The notes beneath the pieces are model-generated. The model was not told the origin of the DNA and searched no databases. It saw only the letters and a list, made by a program, of their open reading frames with translations. From a virus, in IMG/VR virus record IMGVR_UViG_3300027608_000107, positions 1-30,026 of that record: a stretch of DNA of 30,026 bases. The stretch is one strand, 5' to 3'. This document shows positions 26,731 through 30,026 of this stretch, piece after piece. Position 1 is the stretch's first letter; each line of letters opens with the position of its first letter. A program made the translations under genes and the position numbers.

Positions 26731-29288
26731 TTCGCTTTCTCTGCAACGTATTCCGTGCGCTTCCGCGCCGCTTCATGCTGCGGCGAATCTTGCCCGTGCT
26801 CATCGGCGGCGATGTCCTCTCCGCGCAGCGCGTGCTGAATCGTTTGCGTGTGCATCTTTGTCTCCGCAATCTTCGCGCCGAGTTCGCTCACGGTCTTTTT
26901 CAAGTCGTCATTCGCCGTGCCGGTTCCGGCTTTGAGTTGCTCCACAAGCTGCGAGTGCAATTCCGAGACGCGCGCATTTGTGTCCGCTAGCTTCTTTGCT
27001 CCTTCCGCGTTTTTCGCGCGCAATGCTTCCAGCTTTTTCCGCATGTCGTGCGTTTTCTTTTCGCCCTTGGACATTTGCGAGACTGGCTTTTGCTTGCCGT
27101 CCGCGCCTTCGCCAAACTTCCCATCATCGGCGCGCGGGTGTTTCGATTCGTCGAAGGCGAGCGCGGCGGTTGCGGGTTTTAATTTTTCCTTATCGGTTCT
27201 CCGATTTTCTTGCTCCATCCAAACGATTGTAAATTTCGAGTTTTCGTGATCAAGCGCCTGCCCTAGATATTTTCGCTCGTCCTTCAATGCTTGCGATGTC
27301 GGATTGTCTTTGAGTGCGTTCTCCACGTCTTGCCGTTCAGAATCAATCCCGTCGATTTTAGCCTTCAACTTTGCGTGAACTTTTTCGAGAACTTCATCAG
27401 GAACGCTTGCCGCCCATTGATAGGCATCTTGATTTCCAATCGGCCTTTCATCTGCCTCAGTTACGCGCAACTTTCGCATTTTTTCGCCCTCAGCAACGTA
27501 TCCCCGTTTGTAAAGATCATCCTCCATTCCGGTCACATCCTTTTTGTGAATGTCTTTTCCTGCCATTGCGGTCTGATAAATCCTGTCAACAATTCGCTTG
27601 CGCTCGTCTTTGTTCAGCTTGCTCCAATTCTCCGGCATGATGCGAGCGGGAGCGCCGGTCTTAGCGGCTGGTTCGTTCGGGCTTGCTTTCCCGCCTCCGC
27701 TGCCAAACTCGCCGTCCTTTGCGCGCGGGTGTTTCGATTCGTCGAATGCCAGCGCCGCCGTAGCGTTCGCAGGAGCCTCGCCTTGCGGTTGCTGCGTCGG
27801 GTTTGCTGTGTCCTGCGCGATGTTCAGGTCTGACACGGTGGGCTTGTATCCGCGCCGCACAAGCTCCCGGTTCGCGTCCTGCGTTGCCATTTCGATAGCA
27901 ATGGCTTCCTGCGTTCCGCGCGCAAGCACGTCCTCAAACGTGCCGTCGCCGTTCTTGGCGATGATAGCCGTGCGCGTCGTGAGGCCCGCGCGCATCGCTT
28001 CCACGTCGCTTTTGTCGTCCCTAAAGGCATCTGCCGTGGGCAGCGAAGGCCAGTGCCAATGCCCGTTGAGCACGCCAGCGCGGGCTGGGAGTTTTTTGCG
28101 CGCGATGCCGTCCATCAAAAAAAGGTAGGCCATCTTTTCCAAGCGCGGCAAATACACATCATTGCGAAGGCGCATGATTTCCCGCCCTGCGCGGCTCATG
28201 TCGAATCGCGTAGGAGCGCCGCCGCCGTCGCGTGCAGAAATGAGAAACGCCTTAGGGAAGCCGAGCGAGAGGCATGTGCGCTCGTCTGAGTAGTCAAGCC
28301 CCTGCAAAAGCGCGGGGCCGGGAGCTTCCGACTTCATAAACTGATAGCTGTCGCCGTCGCTGAACTGGTATTTCACCACCGCGCCGTCTGCCATCTTTTC
28401 CGTGTAGGTGATGGTGCCGTCTGAGTTCGTGGTCGTTTCGTAGTCCAGCGGGTCGGGCGATCCACTGGCGTTGCTGGCGATGGCTGCGATTTTCGATTGA
28501 ATTGCCATGCTATCCATCCCGCTTTGCCAGATTTTATTCCGCTTCTGGATGCTCTGGATTGCAGGCGCGAACTTGGTCACTCCGCGATGCCCGTCGAATA
28601 GGTTGTCTTGGAAGAAAATGACGTTGCACGCCGGGACGATTTGCGGATTGAGGTAGGTCTGATTGTATCCGCGCTCGTAAATCTTGAACGCTTCATTCAT
28701 CCCGTTCGGCGCGAGGAAAATTCCGGCGATGTAGCGCACGGATGGCGCGGGAGGTTGCACGAATGCCTCGGCACCGTAGCTGGCAGGATTCACGAATCGG
28801 TAAAGCTCGCCGATTTGATCGGCGCATCGCACGATGAAGCGAAGCTGCGTTTCGTCGTCATACCGCTCCAGAATGGAGTCGCCACGAACCGGCATTTCCA
28901 CATGGGCCGCGCACGAAAAAGCGGAAAGCGCGGACTGGTTAATGCCGCCGCGCTTCATCACTTCGCGCATGTATTGGTTCACCTCGCTATCTAGCGCCGG
29001 GTCGCCGGTCTGCGCGAGGTAGCCAATCGGCTGGCAGTATTGTTTTAGCGAATAGCAAACGGAAACCCAGTCTGAGTTTTTCACTAAGTCCTCGGCCTGC
29101 CACATGAGCGTCACGCGCTGCTGCTGCGCGTATGCCGAGTTGGGGTTCGTGCCGATGCGATTCGACATCATCCGTGTCTTGTCGGGCATCGCGCCGTCAT
29201 AGCTCGCCATCGAAGCGAGCGCGAGTCCGCTGCGCTTTGACCGTTCAAGGGTTGCCGTGTGTTTCTGGTATCGGTTGCGCTTGCTCAT
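26727..29288 (-). CDS. phage portal protein (lambda family) with long C-terminal extension, 853 aa
   Basis: The first 480 residues match lambda-type portal proteins: RMMSNRIGTNPNSAYAQQQR, later LDSEVNQYMREVMKRGGIN, RFIVRCADQIGELYRFVNP, AFKIYERGYNQTYLN and LLQGLDYSDERTCLSLGFPK. It forms the dodecameric channel at one capsid vertex. Known family members have about 500 residues; this is 853 because of an extension with two copies of FDESKHPR..DG.FG (near 515 and 712) separated by a helical insert, then a coiled tail (KKLEALRAKNAEGAKKLADT). The insert is more A+T-rich than its flanks. ATGA overlaps join it to the gpW-like gene and to the XRE gene. Confidence 0.85.
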   Translation of the reverse strand: MSKRNRYQKHTATLERSKRSGLALASMASYDGAMPDKTRMMSNRIGTNPNSAYAQQQRVTLMWQAEDLVKNSDWVSVCYSLKQYCQPIGYLAQTGDPALDSEVNQYMREVMKRGGINQSALSAFSCAAHVEMPVRGDSILERYDDETQLRFIVRCADQIGELYRFVNPASYGAEAFVQPPAPSVRYIAGIFLAPNGMNEAFKIYERGYNQTYLNPQIVPACNVIFFQDNLFDGHRGVTKFAPAIQSIQKRNKIWQSGMDSMAIQSKIAAIASNASGSPDPLDYETTTNSDGTITYTEKMADGAVVKYQFSDGDSYQFMKSEAPGPALLQGLDYSDERTCLSLGFPKAFLISARDGGGAPTRFDMSRAGREIMRLRNDVYLPRLEKMAYLFLMDGIARKKLPARAGVLNGHWHWPSLPTADAFRDDKSDVEAMRAGLTTRTAIIAKNGDGTFEDVLARGTQEAIAIEMATQDANRELVRRGYKPTVSDLNIAQDTANPTQQPQGEAPANATAALAFDESKHPRAKDGEFGSGGGKASPNEPAAKTGAPARIMPENWSKLNKDERKRIVDRIYQTAMAGKDIHKKDVTGMEDDLYKRGYVAEGEKMRKLRVTEADERPIGNQDAYQWAASVPDEVLEKVHAKLKAKIDGIDSERQDVENALKDNPTSQALKDERKYLGQALDHENSKFTIVWMEQENRRTDKEKLKPATAALAFDESKHPRADDGKFGEGADGKQKPVSQMSKGEKKTHDMRKKLEALRAKNAEGAKKLADTNARVSELHSQLVEQLKAGTGTANDDLKKTVSELGAKIAETKMHTQTIQHALRGEDIAADEHGQDSPQHEAARKRTEYVAEKAK
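27132..27155 (-). repeat. 24-bp exact direct repeat, copy 1 (portal C-terminus)
   Basis: The 24 bases at 27132-27155 are identical to 27721-27744 and encode the shared part of the two FDESKHPR modules. Copies are 589 bp apart. A run of this length identical at the DNA level suggests a recent duplication or conversion. Confidence 0.75.
27721..27744 (-). repeat. 24-bp exact direct repeat, copy 2 (portal C-terminus)
   Basis: Partner of the copy at 27132-27155. The flanking residues (ALAFDESKHPRA) are also nearly the same, but the bases outside the core have drifted, so the exact run is the most conserved part. Confidence 0.75.
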
Positions 29289-29524
29289 TTGTATCCGCTT
29301 AAATCCATGTTCACTTTTTTCGTCGTCATAATGCCCGCCCGAAAATCCATTTCCGCGTTTATCTCATGCAGCCTCAGTTTGGCATCCGTGATTGCCTTTG
29401 TGCCGCTCTTTGCGCCGCCTCCAACAGACTGCCAGCACTCCTCCAATTCCGCCTTGGCTTTCGCAAACGCAGCCGCCAAATCGGGCGTGGAATAATGGCG
29501 GTAAAGACGTTGCGGAGATGGCAT
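29285..29524 (-). CDS. gpW-position head-tail connector or terminase-proximal protein, 79 aa
   Basis: Starts MPSPQRLYRHYSTPDLAAAF and has helices (AFAKAKAELEECWQSVGGGA, ITDAKLRLHEINAEMDFRAG). It lies between the terminase large subunit and portal genes, the place of gpW in lambda, and has a similar size (gpW is about 68 residues). I cannot confirm the fold. It overlaps the portal by ATGA. Confidence 0.5.
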   Translation of the reverse strand: MPSPQRLYRHYSTPDLAAAFAKAKAELEECWQSVGGGAKSGTKAITDAKLRLHEINAEMDFRAGIMTTKKVNMDLSGYK

Positions 29525-29538
29525 GGTTTGCCGTGTAT

Positions 29539-30026
29539 TTACACGGGCGGCGGCGGCGTGTCAATCTCGGATTGTTTGCCGAGCGGGAAGAAGCCGCTGC
29601 GAATGGCAATGACGAGCGCCATCACTTCTAAATCCCAGTAGTGATCTTCGCGGATTTTCTTCCACACGATTTTTTTCACCGTAGCCGTTTTCTTATCCGG
29701 CTCGATCAACGGCATGAAGCCCGGCATGTTTTTCACGTAGCACTCCGGCATGTCCTGCGCGATGCCGAAATAGCGGCCCGAAGTGCCCGTGATGAGCGCG
29801 TAGAGGTATCCGTAAAGCTCTGGATTATGCGACGTGATGCAATACGCCCACCCATCCGGCAAACGGCCAACCTTGACCTTGCGTGCGCTTTTTGGCAGTG
29901 CCTCGCCGACAACGCCGGATTGCGGCTCCGGCTGCGAATACGGCATGGGATGAGTGACGTTCATGGCGTCCGCGCCGATGCCCTGCTTGACCGCGTGGAA
30001 CTGCTGGAGGTCGCTCCCCTTGAACG
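29539..30026 (-). CDS. terminase large subunit, C-terminal part (GpA-like), partial
   Basis: The frame has no start at the edge and continues beyond 30026; the visible part is 162 residues. The end resembles the nuclease domain of GpA terminases: VGRLPDGWAYCITSHNPELY, then PGFMPLIEPDKKTATVKKIV and DHYWDLEVMALVIAIRSGFF, with the acidic 'DhYWDlEV' segment being the late signature (compare 'DclDCEVYAL'). The ATP-binding part would lie to the right of the window. The first in-frame ATG at 29964 is not a start. It cuts and threads DNA into the capsid with the portal encoded next to it. Confidence 0.62.
   Translation of the reverse strand, partial: FKGSDLQQFHAVKQGIGADAMNVTHPMPYSQPEPQSGVVGEALPKSARKVKVGRLPDGWAYCITSHNPELYGYLYALITGTSGRYFGIAQDMPECYVKNMPGFMPLIEPDKKTATVKKIVWKKIREDHYWDLEVMALVIAIRSGFFPLGKQSEIDTPPPPV

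Noticed and set aside
1-30026. tRNA genes, integrase or transposase
   Set aside because: No cloverleaf, no tyrosine or serine recombinase motifs and no insertion-sequence ends were seen in the window.

Overview
The window is a densely packed, G+C-rich segment of a tailed double-stranded DNA phage (virus contig or prophage) that looks siphovirus-like. Nearly every gene lies on the minus strand. The morphogenesis genes run in a lambda-like order, read right to left: terminase large subunit (cut by the right edge), a gpW-sized connector, lambda-type portal, protease/scaffold, major capsid protein, Bbp16-like capsid cement, head-tail connectors, tail completion, tail tube, tail chaperone, tape measure, distal tail proteins, fibre and lysis genes. 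I see no integrase, no CI-type repressor, no tRNA and no CRISPR array, so lifestyle cannot be decided from this window. The host cannot be named. The lipoprotein, the M15-type endolysin and the absence of Shine-Dalgarno sequences in front of the main structural genes suggest a G+C-rich diderm bacterium outside the best-studied groups, but this is inference.

Layout. Positions 1-11267 (minus): early region. From its promoter end at 11267 leftwards: a small helix-turn-helix regulator, many tiny proteins (several with CxxC pairs), an ERF single-strand annealing protein, an SNF2-type helicase, an N4-cytosine-type DNA methyltransferase (SPPF), a PLP-dependent enzyme coupled to a second methyltransferase (SCPPY), a lambda-O-like replication protein containing an iteron-like array, a DnaB-type helicase, and small genes up to the left edge. 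Positions 11310-12243 (plus): a short divergent cassette with a RusA-type resolvase. Positions 12244-12359: a symmetry-rich convergent spacer. Positions 12360-14408 (minus): lysis genes. Positions 14427-30026 (minus): fibre, tail, connector, head and packaging genes.

How it works together. Early genes are joined by 4-base ATGA or GTGA overlaps, which implies translational coupling, and several overlaps reveal genes of only 21-43 codons. Candidate sigma70-like promoters (TTGACA/TTGACG, 16-17 base spacer, TA-rich -10) sit only 6 or 9 bases before the start codons at 378, 3283, 11267 and 16904, so the transcripts would be leaderless or nearly so. Capsid, cement, decoration, tail-tube and one tail-end gene instead have G-free C/A/T leaders without Shine-Dalgarno sequences. 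A perfect 12-bp hairpin with a pyrimidine tail follows the capsid/cement pair.

Most worth testing: (1) the PLP enzyme/methyltransferase pair as a possible DNA hypermodification or host-takeover unit; (2) the 24-bp tandem repeats plus purine tract inside the replication gene as an origin; (3) the divergent regulator switch at 11268-11309; (4) a palindrome over a possible -10 box next to a small XRE gene inside the head operon; (5) three stable spacer hairpins whose only weak pair is a G-U in the minus-strand transcript.
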